Positions 63,744 through 64,000 of a DNA stretch of 64,000 nt are shown in pieces; position 1 is the first letter of the stretch, and each line of letters begins with the position of its first letter. Position numbers and translations under genes: made by a program. The stretch comes from CBDDKZ01 sp965230415. GTDB lineage: Bacteria > Bacteroidota > Bacteroidia > Cytophagales > JAAEPT01. The notes under the pieces were generated by a model. It did no database searches. It was given only the letters and a program-made list of their open reading frames with translations, and was not told the origin of the DNA. The stretch covers positions 5,394,001 through 5,458,000 of the forward strand of contig CBDDKZ010000005.1 in the NCBI GenBank assembly GCA_965230415.1. Reading direction: 5' to 3'.

Positions 63744-64000
63744 TCAACGCACCAGACTTATAGTGCCTTTAAACTGCTTCTCCCGGTTCTTATGCTTTAC
63801 ATCTAGCGCATAAAAGTATACGGCGCTTTTTAATTCTTTACCTTCATACTTACCTGTCCATTGAAAGGGCTCATCTATTTTATGATATACCCGTGAACCC
63901 CAGCGATTATAGATCTCAATTTCATAATGTTCGTATTCGCCAATCCCTTCAATATACCAGGTATCGTTTTTACCATCATCGTTAGGGGTAAAAACATTAG
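63744..64000 (-). CDS. C-terminal end of a CHU_C/T9SS type B sorting-domain protein (5' part outside window)
   Basis: 84 codons to a TGA at 63744-63746; the frame continues past the right window edge. The sequence is the gliding motility-associated C-terminal (CHU_C, type B T9SS signal) domain: NVFTPNDDGKNDTWYIEGI, IEIYNRWGSRVYHK, WTGKYEGKELKSAVYFYALD. Proteins with this end are large surface-exposed adhesins or gliding motors parts; what precedes it is unknown. It differs from the type A sorting domains used by all other genes in the window. Confidence 0.88.
   Translation of the reverse strand, partial: NVFTPNDDGKNDTWYIEGIGEYEHYEIEIYNRWGSRVYHKIDEPFQWTGKYEGKELKSAVYFYALDVKHKNREKQFKGTISLVR

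Overview
The window looks like a chromosome segment of a free-living, probably marine, gliding-type member of the Bacteroidota. The evidence is a set of large secreted proteins ending in type IX secretion (T9SS) sorting domains (PNP...G.Y.L type, plus one CHU_C/type B end at the right edge), a TonB-dependent receptor with a CarboxypepD_reg-like N-terminus, a FISUMP lipoprotein, TAnnTTTG-type -7 promoter elements and weak ribosome binding sites. The order or genus cannot be fixed from the sequence alone.

Positions 1-28153 (all minus strand) are a locus of giant surface proteins. Seven genes carry ten copies of one ~245-residue N-terminal domain that I do not recognise, called here the YYVSD domain after its opening motif. 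Five of these genes follow it with Cys-rich GCTD...DDGSC...DxNNDGIxD units. Two genes (2634-7142 and 7726-15171) carry recently expanded, nearly identical unit arrays (18 units of 162 bp; 4 + 8 + 16 units of 153 bp) and share nearly identical C-terminal ends. A probable six-gene operon (28153 down to 17708) encodes four YYVSD proteins, a TonB-dependent receptor and a FISUMP lipoprotein. A beta-helix protein (15272-16873) lies between this operon and the giant repeat proteins.

Positions 29038-38010 are a patchwork: an Lrp/AsnC regulator, a tandem array of a 354-bp intergenic repeat, mnmE, and an accessory stretch. The accessory stretch holds an IS3-family element between two 5'-truncated genes, a Fic gene with an overlapping small partner, an IS481-family element with a perfect 7-bp target duplication inside a broken gene, and a further degenerate copy of the 354-bp repeat. 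More relatives of that repeat lie inverted at 59.0-59.6 kb.

Positions 38126-48246 are mostly ordinary genes: NYN-domain protein, fatty acid desaturase, bestrophin-like channel, CsbD-like protein, DUF1611/DgcN-type enzyme, small protein, cupin, 39-residue basic protein, CEO-synthase-like dehydrogenase, AraC regulator, M57-type metalloprotease lipoprotein, a group III truncated haemoglobin followed by a 2Fe-2S ferredoxin, and a DUF3817 membrane protein.

Positions 48642-64000 hold more exported proteins: a subtilisin-like protease with PKD and sorting domains, a decayed sorting-domain remnant, an S9 prolyl-oligopeptidase-type peptidase, a triple-LamG protein, a beta-helix/CBM/MopE-like protein on the plus strand, and the C-terminal end of a CHU_C-type protein at the edge. 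Much of the window therefore encodes an exported, surface-attached or secreted protein set, with a repeat family scattered in the spacers.
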